Source of the DNA: Neurospora crassa OR74A
Taxonomy: Eukaryota; Ascomycota; Sordariomycetes; Sordariales; Sordariaceae
Length of the DNA: 64,000 nt
Assembly: GCF_000182925.2 (NCBI RefSeq)
Contig: NC_026505.1
Span: 5,518,001-5,582,000 of the forward strand
Direction: 5' to 3'
The notes under the pieces were generated by a model, which did not search any database, was not told the DNA's origin, and was given only the letters and a program-made list of their open reading frames with translations. Made by a program: the position numbers and the translations under genes. Below, piece after piece: positions 25,751 to 36,228 of the stretch. Positions within the stretch are counted from its first letter, which is position 1; each line of letters opens with the position of its first letter.

Positions 25751-27355
25751 GTAGGCACCGCCGGGGGCATTTCCTGGTTTGACGGACGGACTTTGCGCTG
25801 GAAGTCGACGACGACGGCTCTGGGCGTTCTGGGCAAAATTTTTCTGAGTGAGTCAAGGTCGAATGCTGGTTAGGCGACGCACGTCCAAAGAAACAGTATC
25901 GTTTGAAGAAGGAGATCGTGGTTGCTGCTGGAGTAATGACTGGTGATAAAATACTGTCTCAATTTTTCTCGAGTGGGTATATCTGAGTGTGTAGCCCGTT
26001 AGTGAGTGCGTGTTGAAGAAATGTTCCATTGACAAAGCCTGATTTATACATCTTGAGTAACGACATATATCATCCGTCCAAGGAACTTGCTGTTCGTGAC
26101 CCAGAACAGAAACGAAATCTGATAGATGGTCATGTTCGTCCCCTTCGAAAATTTTGGGGCTTCGTATCGCCAAGGACGTTACAACCCTGGACGAAGGTCA
26201 AGGGACCTAGCCGCCAACTTTTCGTCTGTTGGTCTCTACAGCTCAAGTCGGTAATGATGAGTCGAAGTTGACAATAAAGTCTCGACAGTGCGAACCGGAA
26301 AGCAGGATAGGTTTATATGTTGGTCAGACCACATTGTAATGAGGATAGGGCGGCCAAGGAGAGACGTTGTTCGGCTGCCGTAGATTATCAGACAAGGTGG
26401 TCGCTGGTCGACAAGACAGGATGGTCTTTGGGGAAGAAAGTCGAAGAGCGCCGCACGAAGAAAGATGGCGGTGCCGATCAAATCTGATCCTCAGCGTTTC
26501 GAAGGGGTTTGGCTTGAGTTGTTATGTAACTCCAAGTGCCGTTACACTTCATATGATCCGAGCGAAGGAACTAGCAACTAGCGGAAGGCCTTACAATCAC
26601 TAGCCGGAGGCCTTGCACAGTGACCACCACCTATGACTATTCATGGGTAATGTCGACGGGAGAGATCTTGGAACGTCATGTGTAGGCTTGTTCGACATTC
26701 TCAAGGCATCTAGGCGTCGGTGGTGTTGCTCGTGTTCGAACTTCCCGATTCTAGAAAAAGGTGGTGAATTCAGAGGATCGTACAGGTATCTAGATCTCTT
26801 GTGATGGGTTAAACGGCAAGTAAGTGTGTATGAATAGCAATCCATGAAACTATTGTCATTCAGCAAACGTGACAAGGATGAGGAAGCTGGTGGGTATGAT
26901 CATTGAGCCACATGAAAGTAAATGCATATAATGCAACGCCGGGGGGTAATGAACAAAACAGTGGGTGTACCGCGATGAAACGCGATACCAAAACAAAACC
27001 CCAAGAGCAATCAGCTTTCCTTTGTGTGGGGATAAACAAGACACAGATCTTGCATTGAGAGAGCGAACCATCGTTGCTAAATCCAGTCTGAGGTCTTTTA
27101 AGAAGAAAGACTTCCCACACCAAGGAGTGACGCCGTGTCAAATACCATGCAATATGCTCTCAAGGGCCGAGACTGATAATATTCGATGGGGCATGTCAGT
27201 CATGGCAGCCAACAGTGGCGGACATATGAGGGATTGTCTGTGTAACTAACCTCCTCAGGGTAGCCATCGAGAATATGCAGATAGCTAGCGGAAGATCACG
27301 GGATTTTTGGACAAATTGCGTCTCGAAACGTAGATCAGAATGCTTTGTGCGAAGA

Positions 27356-29638
27356 TCAACACATTGGCCGCCCGCTGGCCAGACGTACAAAGCTGTAAGG
27401 GACATTCTGACCAACAAGAAGACGCAGCGTTTCGACAGTGGTGAAAGCCATGACGTCCTCAGCACCATAAGCAGCAAAACCGAATTGCTCTGCAATCACT
27501 TTGGGATCACCTTTTCGAGGAAACGATCCATCAGCAAGGTCAAGAAAAACCTTGCGAGACGATGATGAGCCCCGAGAGCCAAAAACGCGGACCAGCATAC
27601 CGACAAGATTACTCTTCTCCGGGGCTAACGCGCTCACGACCACGAAAGGTGAGGCACCCTGATTGGCGGGATTAGCATCATTCGTCCGGGCCTTTTGCAT
27701 ACTCTCAAGACTGTCGAAGGGCTCTAAGTTGAAATCCCTGGCAACAGCTGGCGACGCTTTGAAGCCGACTGTGTAGATCTTGCTCACCATCAGAGCCTTA
27801 AGCGCAAGGAGAGAACTGGCAGCATCGTCAGAGTTTGAAGCAAGAACCACGGCGGCACGCCCAGAATAAGCCGAAGGAGCAAAGTCGCGAGTGAGTGTAC
27901 TCAATATCCCTTTCCAAGCAGCATTTTCGAAGACCAAAACCGTGGTAGGTGGGAGGCCGGATTGCGACAAAGCAACGGAACCTATCGACTCGCTCCTTTG
28001 GTGACGTCCTAGACTGGACGGTGCTGAGGACGGTGCAGGGGAAGCAGAAAAAGCGCCCTTGGATTGAACAACAATTGTGTCCACCATGCCAATAAGCTTT
28101 ACTGAATCGCTGAGAATCGGCCCCGTCCCATTGTTGATGGATGCAAAAAAGGCACTATTTGAGATCAAATGCTGAAAAGAAACAGCCGGATAGAGGTAGG
28201 CACCACCAAAGTTCTTCTGGTTGCACCACGCTTCCACAGAGGCGAAACCTTTGAGGGGTCTCTCCACGACAGAGAAGTGGTGGGGCAGACCTAGTTCGTT
28301 GAAACACTTCCCATAGAAAGGTGCCTGAGGGGTCGATATGCGGCTAGAGGGGGTGTTGATTCCGTAGATGTTCTTTCTCGGCAGTTGTCCAAGCAAGGAC
28401 AAAGCCTGATTGATTTCGGAAGCACTCAACTGACCGGGAGCGGCAATTATCGGTAATAGAGGATGGGTGATGGGTGTGAAGACCCGGTTCAAGGTCCGAG
28501 AAAACTGTCCTGTTTCGCCCATGTTGACAGCAGACAGTGGCGGCGCATCGGGGTATTCTGCCTTAATCTTGGAGCGGAAGTACTCCAGTTCAAAGTTTTC
28601 GTTGTGATCGTTGATGATGGCGATCATTTTGACGATATCTGCAAACCGTGCTGATTCCCGGAACGTTGCTTCTGCCCTTGCTGATGGCCATTTGAAAGTC
28701 CCAGAGAAGTCGTGAAATGCGGACATGATGCGACTGCTGCCACGCTGCTCATAAAGTCTCCTCCTGATCCTCTCCGGGAGCCATATCTCAACATCGATGT
28801 ACTCCACTCCCCACTGGATTGCCCTGTAAAGGTACTCGTAGTATAGATCAGGATTGTCCATCGGAAAACGCCCATTTTCGGCCGTACACCTGGTGGTGAA
28901 GATGATTGGCAGTTCTGTCCTTTGACGGAGCAGCATCACCTGTTCGCCGACATAACTCAAGCTGGGAACCGGAGCATAAGTTCCGTCAGCGAGTGGCTCT
29001 TTCAAGAGATCAACCCTGATCTCGACAGCATCTGCACCCACGGTTAGAATATCGATATTCGGAAGGGCAGCATGTACGTCGGGGAACGTTGTGGAAATGA
29101 AGTATGTCCGTGGTTTGGCCATGAGGGTTTCGTGATGATTCAGCTGCCCAAGTGTGTGAGAAACAAAACGTGAAAGGTCCCGTCTAGAACAAAGTGCCTC
29201 TGTGTATAGAAATTCGTAATCACACTGAGCGGAGAGATATGCGTCTGGAGGCATGCCCATGCTGGTACAATGGACGTTGATGGCGACGATCGAGGTCCTG
29301 TCCCGAGCTGCAATGTCGGATTTTGCCTGTGTCGCGGCAATGCCAACCACCAAATCCCGATCATCTGAAGAGACGTCTCTGAACCCATTCCTCACCCGGT
29401 AAGATTTCCCCAACACTTCGGCAAATACAGCCACAATGTTCCCCTGGCCCTGGCCAAAAACAATCACGGCTGTTCTCGTATCTCCATTGCGAGGCCCTCT
29501 CAGAAGCGGGAGATTGCCAACCGCCGGCGAAGTTGTCCTTCCCTTGACCAGGTCGATTGCTCGATGAGCAGGAATAGTGCTTGGCACTGGCGCCGATATA
29601 AGTGCCGGTGCCGGCTCTGCCTGCTGTATGCTGACCAT
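27356..29638 (-). CDS. quinate repressor-type protein (QA-1S/QUTR-like, AROM-derived)
   Basis: The protein has the order of the last three AROM domains: a shikimate-kinase-like region, type I 3-dehydroquinase, and shikimate dehydrogenase. The QA-1S/QUTR repressors of quinate catabolism share this layout. One exon, 760 residues from the first in-frame ATG (29636-29638); the frame stays open about 50 codons upstream without ATG, so an extra 5' exon is possible. The P-loop position reads VFGQGQGN (residues 61-68) and lacks GK(S/T). In the dehydroquinase part, [12 protein letters not shown] (201-212), [12 protein letters not shown], the histidine of SAFHDFSG (His309) and the lysine of ADIVKMIAI (Lys337) are present. 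In the dehydrogenase part the motif expected to carry the catalytic lysine reads [11 protein letters not shown], without lysine. A regulatory role is inferred. No qa catabolic gene is seen in the window. Confidence 0.85.
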   Translation of the reverse strand: MVSIQQAEPAPALISAPVPSTIPAHRAIDLVKGRTTSPAVGNLPLLRGPRNGDTRTAVIVFGQGQGNIVAVFAEVLGKSYRVRNGFRDVSSDDRDLVVGIAATQAKSDIAARDRTSIVAINVHCTSMGMPPDAYLSAQCDYEFLYTEALCSRRDLSRFVSHTLGQLNHHETLMAKPRTYFISTTFPDVHAALPNIDILTVGADAVEIRVDLLKEPLADGTYAPVPSLSYVGEQVMLLRQRTELPIIFTTRCTAENGRFPMDNPDLYYEYLYRAIQWGVEYIDVEIWLPERIRRRLYEQRGSSRIMSAFHDFSGTFKWPSARAEATFRESARFADIVKMIAIINDHNENFELEYFRSKIKAEYPDAPPLSAVNMGETGQFSRTLNRVFTPITHPLLPIIAAPGQLSASEINQALSLLGQLPRKNIYGINTPSSRISTPQAPFYGKCFNELGLPHHFSVVERPLKGFASVEAWCNQKNFGGAYLYPAVSFQHLISNSAFFASINNGTGPILSDSVKLIGMVDTIVVQSKGAFSASPAPSSAPSSLGRHQRSESIGSVALSQSGLPPTTVLVFENAAWKGILSTLTRDFAPSAYSGRAAVVLASNSDDAASSLLALKALMVSKIYTVGFKASPAVARDFNLEPFDSLESMQKARTNDANPANQGASPFVVVSALAPEKSNLVGMLVRVFGSRGSSSSRKVFLDLADGSFPRKGDPKVIAEQFGFAAYGAEDVMAFTTVETLRLLVGQNVPYSFVRLASGRPMC

Positions 29639-32091
29639 TTTGTGGACTTGAGCCGAGTTCCACCGAACATGCGAAATGATCCTGATACCTCGGCTGGGAT
29701 TGCTCAAAGAAGTCGCCTGGTGGGATGTCCACGTAGATGTTCGTTTGAGCTTATGGTTTTTGTTTGAGAGCACCCGACCACCTGATGCCAAAATCCCACT
29801 CAGGAAACCTAGTGTGCATGGCCTTCACGATAGTTGGTGTTTGAAAGAGATTTGCTGTCTTCCACGCAGTCCTTCGTCATACGAACTGTTGTTGACGGCA
29901 AGAGAATCTGGGGCCATGCAAAGACCGAATTCGCATTGATAACATATGTTAATGAGGCGAACAAAGGCTGGCTACATAGGAGGTTGATGTCAGGCTGTGT
30001 TGGTATTCATGTCCTCGGCATCTGGTTCGAACGTCCTTTCAGGCTTTATCGAGTGAAAAGCAAAGTGGACGATGGGAGAAGACGCCAGGCAGAAAACTGA
30101 TGAAAAGGTTCGGCACGGATACAGATCAGGGGTCGCTGCTCCAATCGATGTTTCTGATGTATGTGATGAAAGTTGATAAGAAGAACCAAGCTCCAAGTAT
30201 CGGTTGTGGCGTCTTCAGCGGGGCCCAAGCAAGCGGTGGAAAACAAAACAGCCGCGAGTGGTGCAGCTGAGGTAGGTCAAGGTAGCATCTGTCAAGACGG
30301 GGGGGAAAAGGACAATGTCAGGAGCAAAGTCAGCAAGTCGGGCGAAGGTATACGATGCGTACCAGTGAAGCTCCGGACTGTTGTGGCCTTTGGTCTTGTC
30401 TTATCAACTTCGCTCACTAGCCCCGGGGATATCGGCCTCGAACTCAGTTGCAGTGCCAAGCAAGGTCAGAATAAACATTCCGCCGAGTGCTTGGTTGGTT
30501 TTGCCGTCTGAGAAGACCCCCCTTCCACAGCCCGAGACTGTTGGATCAGCCGTCAAACCCAACCAGGGCCATGCAATCAGCATCCGCGGATTGTCGACGG
30601 ATTACCGATGAAGCGCGTGCTATGTGGCCAGATAGACCAGGGGGGTTGGCCGGGCGGATAGCGCGCGGGACGGGGTGGGAGGGAACCGGGAGGACCAACT
30701 GGGGAGAGATAGGCCTGTCTAGTGGAGAGACTTCAAGTGGTTCTGGACAACCGACACACTGGAGCAGGTGCCTTGTACCTTTCTATCTCTTGACTGGAGG
30801 GAAAACGTTGGAGGGAGGTACTTGGTGCAAGTTGGAGATAGGAGACGGGAGGAGGCGGCTGGCTGTGAGATGTCCCACCACCCTTGACTCCGGATCTCCC
30901 AAGAGGATGATGGATGCTGTCACGGATCTCGACGAGACCAGACGTGTGAGACAATGATCTCTTTGGTCGTGGCACATGATGTGGAGGACTGAGTTCCCAA
31001 CTACTGTAGACAGTAAAGAGCAAGAAAAGGACAAATAGAACTCCCAACACCAAGCACGGTGAACCCCAAGATTTCCATCTCAGTCTGTGACGAAAGATGG
31101 CTGGCCCTTGACCCACTGGAGTCGTTGTCGGCGTCGATGGATGCTGGGAATCCGGGGCAGGAGCAGTCCTGGGGAAGAAAAGACAGGGGAGCCGAAGTTG
31201 GGGAAGGCGCAACAAGGGGTCCCCGCAGTGACTCCGCATTCAGGTCATAATTTCCCGTGTAAAAGTCCTCCAATAGGAAATCGTTCTTTCATGCACTTCC
31301 TCGATTGTCAGTTCTGACGCTTTCCTTGGAAGTCTTCTTCAAGAGTGTTGCCTTCCAAAACTGGACATGAAAAGACTGGAAACCTCGCCCTTGGGGTCAT
31401 CCTTGCCATTTTGCATTCGCTAAAATAAACGTGCTTTCCATGTCAAGATCCCTTGAGTGTTTCGAAACATGGGAACCTTGAGGGCCGAGTGCAGGCAAAT
31501 GGAAGGCCACTGCAGAGGAACCTCAAGTTGGGAACCGCCTCAAACTGTCGGACAGATGATACCAAACTCGCTCTTCGAATCCAACATTCCAATGTTCCAA
31601 CGTTCGGCGCCCGTATCAAACACGGCTGCCTTCCCTACATGCCTAAAGCCAAAGCCGCTTTCAGCCTGAATTGGATGCCGAAGTCAAGGGGAAGCTCCTT
31701 CTTTTGTATACCTGATATTTACCCAGATTGGACTGTGACATGTAATCCTTTCAACGACTTGACTGGTTCCACAACCTTCGATCATATATGAGTAGGTATC
31801 GATGAAAGTGTGAACAACTGCCCTTGTGTTTATGAAGATTTGGGTGTTCAAAATACCATGATGCCAAGCGTTTGGATCCGCTGAAGGGTCGGCCAGGTAG
31901 CATCTTACACTTGTGTTGATATATGCTCTTTTGAGAGGATGCAAGAAACCCGACTTCCTTTCAACTACGCCAAGCGCCACAGTGACAGTCGGCAGCAATA
32001 AACCCGAACCATATAACCTGTCACCGACATCTCGAATGATATCGGCCCGTTCAGTGAGGCGGAGCAGATGACGGCGTCTCGGACATCTCTT
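29639..32091. other. intergenic region upstream of the quinate-repressor-like gene
   Basis: I find no supportable gene in this 2.45 kb. Minus-strand open stretches at 30733-31239 and 31001-31273 each contain a hydrophobic segment, but lack an ATG in good position and resemble no family I know. The right end is the 3' flank of the gene at 32092-33705. Confidence 0.45.
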
Positions 32092-33705
32092 TCAAAGCAC
32101 ATCCCACCGATATGCAACCGCCCACTTGCCCTTATCACCTTGGTCATCTTGTTCTTCCTCACCCAAGTCAATATCCCAAGCTGGTGGTGCGATCGCTACC
32201 ATAGCGCCGGGTACCAACGGCTTCCTGCCCGGCTCATCCGCACCTTCCTCCTCTCCTTCCAGCTTGCTCTCAACACCAGCACCACTTCCACTAAGCCCCT
32301 CCATTCTCCCATCACCAGCTAGCAAAGCCCTATAACTCCTGGGTACTTTGGTTCCATTAGGTCCACCAATCATTGGTCGACCAGTAACAAGTGTCATACT
32401 AATCCCAGGTCCGCACTTCTTCACGGTCTCGACGGCAAGGTGGGCAGTAGCGGCCACGGGAGTCGGTTCAGTACTGGAGCCTCCCTTGACCTCCAGTAGC
32501 CATTCTCGTAGTTCAGATGCTAGCCCACCGGGCACATAGCGAGCGCCTCGACGACGCTGGGGCGAGAAGATGTCAGGGAGAAGGGTATGGTGAACAGGGA
32601 CGTCTGGCGGAGGGTCTGGGGGACCGGGTGATTTGGGCTTGAAGCGAGGTGCCCTGAGGAAGGGATTTTGGCCCTTGGGCTTCATGGATGTTGACCACGA
32701 GTTTCGCCTTATGTGTTCATGGTCCTGATCTTCTGCGTCTGTATTTGGTTCCACGTCGGAGGCCGTTTGTGGATTCGCTCTGGGAGTGTGGCCCTCATCG
32801 CTCCCATGGAATCCCTCTAATTTTGGGTTCATGCGCTGATTCTCGTCCGCGTCATCGTCCTCGTTTTCACACTCTAGACCCTCATCAGACTCACTGGGGT
32901 ACTCATGTGAACGAATGACTCGAGGCGGTAGTGAGGAGAGAGGCTCACTTGAGTGACTGCCGGCAACACTCTCGTCTACCTTTTCGAGGTAGCTGTCTCT
33001 GGAAGCAGGCGGGCTGGAGATGATTACATCATTGTCATGTTCCAGTGCCCTTGGCGGTGAAGAAACCTCATCAACCGCGGACTCTGCATCATCAATGAGT
33101 TCCTCCACTTCATGACCTTCGCACTCACCCTCGTAGGGAAGTGGTGGGCTACTAGCCTCCACCTCTTCAACATCGAGGTCAATAACCGGTGAAAGACGAC
33201 GTCGCTTGTGTGACCGTTCCCGGTCCAACTCATCCGCATCTTCTTTTTTAACCTTGATCGGCGACTGCGAAACAAATGAGGAATCAAACTCGATCGGCTC
33301 GGGATACTCTGGCGCCTGCCCTGGCCGTGTCACCGAGCCGGGAAAGCGAGCAAAGGGTGAGCTTTCTCCATCTACAGGCAACAGATCGTCATCGATGAAC
33401 TCCAGCGTAGATCGACTTCGTCTCTCTGGGACATTGGTTCGGCTTCTGATGGAGCTTGCTATGGCGGATGGCGTTGAGGATAAGCCCGCAGAGGTCCGGT
33501 ACGACGGTCTTGGCGTCGATGAAGCTCCGGCATGAAAACGTGGAGTTGCATGGAACTGTGGTGCTCTGCTTGCTGCATTTTGTGATGCCTGGTTTAGATC
33601 TGGTGTCTCTTGATTTTGTAACCGTTGCGAGGATGCATTGGCTTGAGATTGTTTCCTGCCAATAAGGAAGCGAGAAGGCGCAGGCGTTCTTGGAGGACGG
33701 TCCAT
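32092..33705 (-). CDS. acidic Ser/Pro-rich protein, function unknown
   Basis: Single-exon reading of 537 residues from the ATG at 33703-33705. I do not recognise the family. The first 330 residues are low-complexity, with Arg/Ser-rich, then acidic Glu/Asp runs and several (S)SPP(R/L/A) motifs. There is a basic cluster SHKRRRLSP that could be a nuclear signal, and KVKKEDADEL resembles a sumoylation site (inference). The C-terminal 190 residues look more structured: FLRAPRFKPKSP, LLPDIFSPQRRRGARYVPGGLASELREWLLEVKG, GISMTLVTGRPM, VPRSYRALLAGD, WAVAYRWDVL. A nuclear role is plausible but unproven. An alternative start uses ATG at 33786-33788 and a 50-nt intron (GTGAGT to TTAG) that joins in phase to this frame and adds about 11 residues. 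Confidence 0.75.
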   Translation of the reverse strand: MDRPPRTPAPSRFLIGRKQSQANASSQRLQNQETPDLNQASQNAASRAPQFHATPRFHAGASSTPRPSYRTSAGLSSTPSAIASSIRSRTNVPERRSRSTLEFIDDDLLPVDGESSPFARFPGSVTRPGQAPEYPEPIEFDSSFVSQSPIKVKKEDADELDRERSHKRRRLSPVIDLDVEEVEASSPPLPYEGECEGHEVEELIDDAESAVDEVSSPPRALEHDNDVIISSPPASRDSYLEKVDESVAGSHSSEPLSSLPPRVIRSHEYPSESDEGLECENEDDDADENQRMNPKLEGFHGSDEGHTPRANPQTASDVEPNTDAEDQDHEHIRRNSWSTSMKPKGQNPFLRAPRFKPKSPGPPDPPPDVPVHHTLLPDIFSPQRRRGARYVPGGLASELREWLLEVKGGSSTEPTPVAATAHLAVETVKKCGPGISMTLVTGRPMIGGPNGTKVPRSYRALLAGDGRMEGLSGSGAGVESKLEGEEEGADEPGRKPLVPGAMVAIAPPAWDIDLGEEEQDDQGDKGKWAVAYRWDVL

Positions 33706-34447
33706 GTCGATGTCGACTACCTAATTGGTGACCTCTTGCCAGGCTGCACTGGGCGAGAGGCTTGACTCACGGTTGGCGGAGGGGACATTTTACTGAATAA
33801 GTCGCACAGAAGAGCATCATAAGGAGGATGTATCGGAGGGCTAGTTGGAAAGGAGGATTTTAAAAAGAAAACATCGATGTCGAGCACAGCGGGCCCATGT
33901 GGAAGAACCTTGTCGGGCAAGATGACCGGTTTCTTTTCTGATGTGAAATGGGAAAGTGAGTGTCTTGCAGTTGTCAAACGTGCGATGTAAGTGCTTAAAC
34001 CCTAACCCTGACACTTGGCGGACCAAATAAATCCCGTCATTTATGGCACCGTCGCGTACCCCCCAATTTACACGTGCGTCCGCGGTTCGCCGAGCGAAAG
34101 ACGCGATCTTCACGTTGCACACAGAAAATGTCCAAGCACGTCTGAGGAAGCATGACTGCGTCTGAAAACTGCATGTTGTGATCTCGATACCAAGACCCTA
34201 GTATAATTGTACATATATATCCAATAACCCAACAACTGTACAATACACACCGCGACTCCCGTCTTCTTCACAAACCGACCCGCATTGCGGACCTCTTTGG
34301 CTCTGCTGCCTACACACTTACAAGCGACAACCCGGGACAAGAAAGATATCCACGCCCGGTACTTCGTATTCTTTTTAGTCACCCAAACAAATCGAAACAA
34401 CTCCAACGTCCGTCCTCAAATTCAGTGCCAAGTCATCCCACCAAATA
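33706..34447. promoter_or_regulatory. divergent promoter region with telomere-like repeat
   Basis: This region separates two divergent genes. It contains AAACCCTAACCCT at 33997-34009, nearly two telomere-type units. No other gene is supported here. Confidence 0.5.
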
Positions 34448-34894
34448 ATGTCTTTCTTCCATACCGGAGCCTCCTCCGCTTCCAGTGACGCCGCCCCCGT
34501 CGTCATAATGTCCACCTCAACTCCAGCTTTTTCCTTTGGCCAAGTCCAAGATCCCTCCTCCTCCTTAAGCAACAATCACAATCACAACCACAACAATAAC
34601 AACAACAACAGTAGTGATACGCCAACGCCGTCGACCTTCCCCTCTTTCACCACCTCCTTCTCCTCGCCCTACCAACCCCAATACCGACCAAAAATCAGCT
34701 CTCCCCTCTCTTCCTCGCCCATCAGACCATTCGATTCAATGTCCCGATCTTCACCACCAGGTTCACCGACCTCGAAACCACGAGGAATCTTTGGAGGACA
34801 GTCACAATCATCACCTATCTTTGGGTCGTTTTTGCAAAGTCAAGGACAGGGACAGGGACAGGCAGATGGAGCACAACAGCAGTTAGACGGGGGG

Positions 34895-34926
<32 letters not shown>

Positions 34927-35132
34927 ATTCCTGAAATACAACTCCCGGCCCTCTCGACCTATGAACCACCCTTCCCTTTCCTCCAACCGCAAAGAAGACC
35001 GACGGCGTTTGTTCTTGCAGAATGTGAGGCAACGAGCGGACGATAAGGCGTGGGAGAGGAGGGGTGGAGAGAATGAGGTTTGTTTTCTTTTATTGTTTTC
35101 TTTTATCTCTCTCTCTCTCTCTTTATATTTTC

Positions 35133-35165
<33 letters not shown>

Positions 35166-35698
35166 CTTCCATGCCTTCAATCCCATCCCCCAAGATCTTC
35201 CATCCATCCCTCCCATCCCACCCAGTTCACCCATACTAACAGACCACAAAAACCAAAACAGCTCCTAAAACTAGAATGGCTCCGCTTCAACCGCGAACTC
35301 CGCCTCGCAAAAGAAGCCTCTGCCCCTCCCAACCCTTTCAACTCCTCTCAGTTCCACACCGGTACCGGCGGTGGTGACGGTTCTGCTGCTTCTGCTCTCG
35401 AGCAAGAAATCGAAGAACTCGCCCAGCTACGAGCAAAGTTCAACCACCAGCAACAATTTCTCGAAGGCCTGTTGGAAGATCAACCACTACCAGGGGGAGA
35501 ACAGGATATGGATGCTTATATGGCGGATATGATTGCGCGAGAGGAGGAGGCGGAGTTGGAGGCGTTGTTGGCGCTAAATCAGCAGGCGCAGGAGGATTTG
35601 AGGGCACGAGAAGGGCAGCAACAACAACAAGGGGATGATTATATGGAGGAGGAGGGGGAGGATGATGAGTACGATGCGCTGTTTATGGAGGTTTTGGC

Positions 35699-35737
<39 letters not shown>

Positions 35738-35834
35738 ACAACAACCAAGTGGTGATGGTGGTGGTGGTGGTGGTGGTGATGCGGGGATACAGCATCAGCA
35801 CCACAGTCAGGACGACGTGGAGATGGGAGGGTAA
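34448..35834 (+). CDS. Asn/Gln/Gly-repeat protein, function unknown
   Basis: Exons are 34448..35077 and 35262..35834, 400 residues. The 184-nt intron has a GTTTGT donor, a long T run, CATACTAAC and a CAG acceptor, and joins in phase 0. I do not recognise the protein. The N-terminal half is Ser/Pro/Asn/Gln-rich with a poly-Asn run. The core spans the splice junction (KEDRRRLFLQNVRQRADDKAWERRGGENE followed by LLKLEWLRFNRELRLAKEA) and is highly charged and helical. Next comes a predicted coiled-coil stretch (ALEQEIEELAQLRAKFNHQQQFLEGLLED). Acidic segments (DAYMADMIAREEEAELEALLALN and EEEGEDDEYDALFMEVL) precede a poly-Gln run of about 15 and a poly-Gly run. The charged core is the part likely to be conserved. 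Confidence 0.8.
34893..34926 (+). repeat. (AAC)n microsatellite encoding poly-Asn
   Basis: A run of about eleven AAC units lies in frame in the first exon of the gene at 34448-35834 and encodes consecutive asparagines. Confidence 0.9.
35140..35165 (+). repeat. T26 homopolymer inside the intron
   Basis: A run of about 26 T residues preceded by a (CT)n tract lies in the intron of the gene at 34448-35834, upstream of the branch site. Confidence 0.9.
35699..35779 (+). repeat. CAG/CAA (poly-Gln) and GGT (poly-Gly) microsatellites
   Basis: A mixed CAG/CAA run at 35699-35745 encodes about 15 glutamines; after a short spacer a GGT run at 35750-35779 encodes glycines. Both are in frame near the C-terminus of the gene at 34448-35834. 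Confidence 0.9.
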
Positions 35835-36228
35835 ATACCATGGTGACGCTTGATATTTTTCTTGCGCTTCGCTCATATCATGGGGCACATATTGGATTCA
35901 TAGCTTGCATTTGCATAGGAAAGGAGTTCGGGTTACATTCATCGAGGATTGATTGTGTTCGGAGACATAAAAGGAACACAGCCACTAGTCATTTTCAGAT
36001 TAGAAGGGTATATGCAACAAGAATACGGGTCGGTACACGAGGGTGTGCAGGATCACTAGAGTTAATGATATCATCAAGTACTCTATATCCTCATACTCTA
36101 GCGCTGCTCTTGAGATGGCAGTACACATAAGGGCACAGAACAATAAACCGCCCAACATTTTTCGATGGCGACTAACTCTTCATGGTATCATACTCGCTGC
36201 AGGTTCTTGTTTGGATGTGTTGAGACAA
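35835..36228. other. convergent intergenic region
   Basis: Short region between the 3' ends of the Asn/Gln-repeat gene (+) and PEX19 (-). No gene is seen. The minus-strand frame opened by PEX19 intron retention runs into it, ending at 36180. Confidence 0.55.

Larger units (their letters stand above)
25310..27355. other. intergenic region holding a 5S fragment
   Basis: The region lies upstream of the DUF6536 gene and downstream of the quinate-repressor-like gene. Apart from the 5S-derived duplicate at 25604-25750 I see no gene; open stretches are short and lack motifs. It should include the DUF6536 promoter. Confidence 0.5.

Noticed and set aside
30733-31273. Minus-strand open frames with hydrophobic segments
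   Set aside because: Neither frame has an ATG in a sensible place, the two overlap in different frames, and I recognise no family; an unproven spliced small membrane protein cannot be supported.
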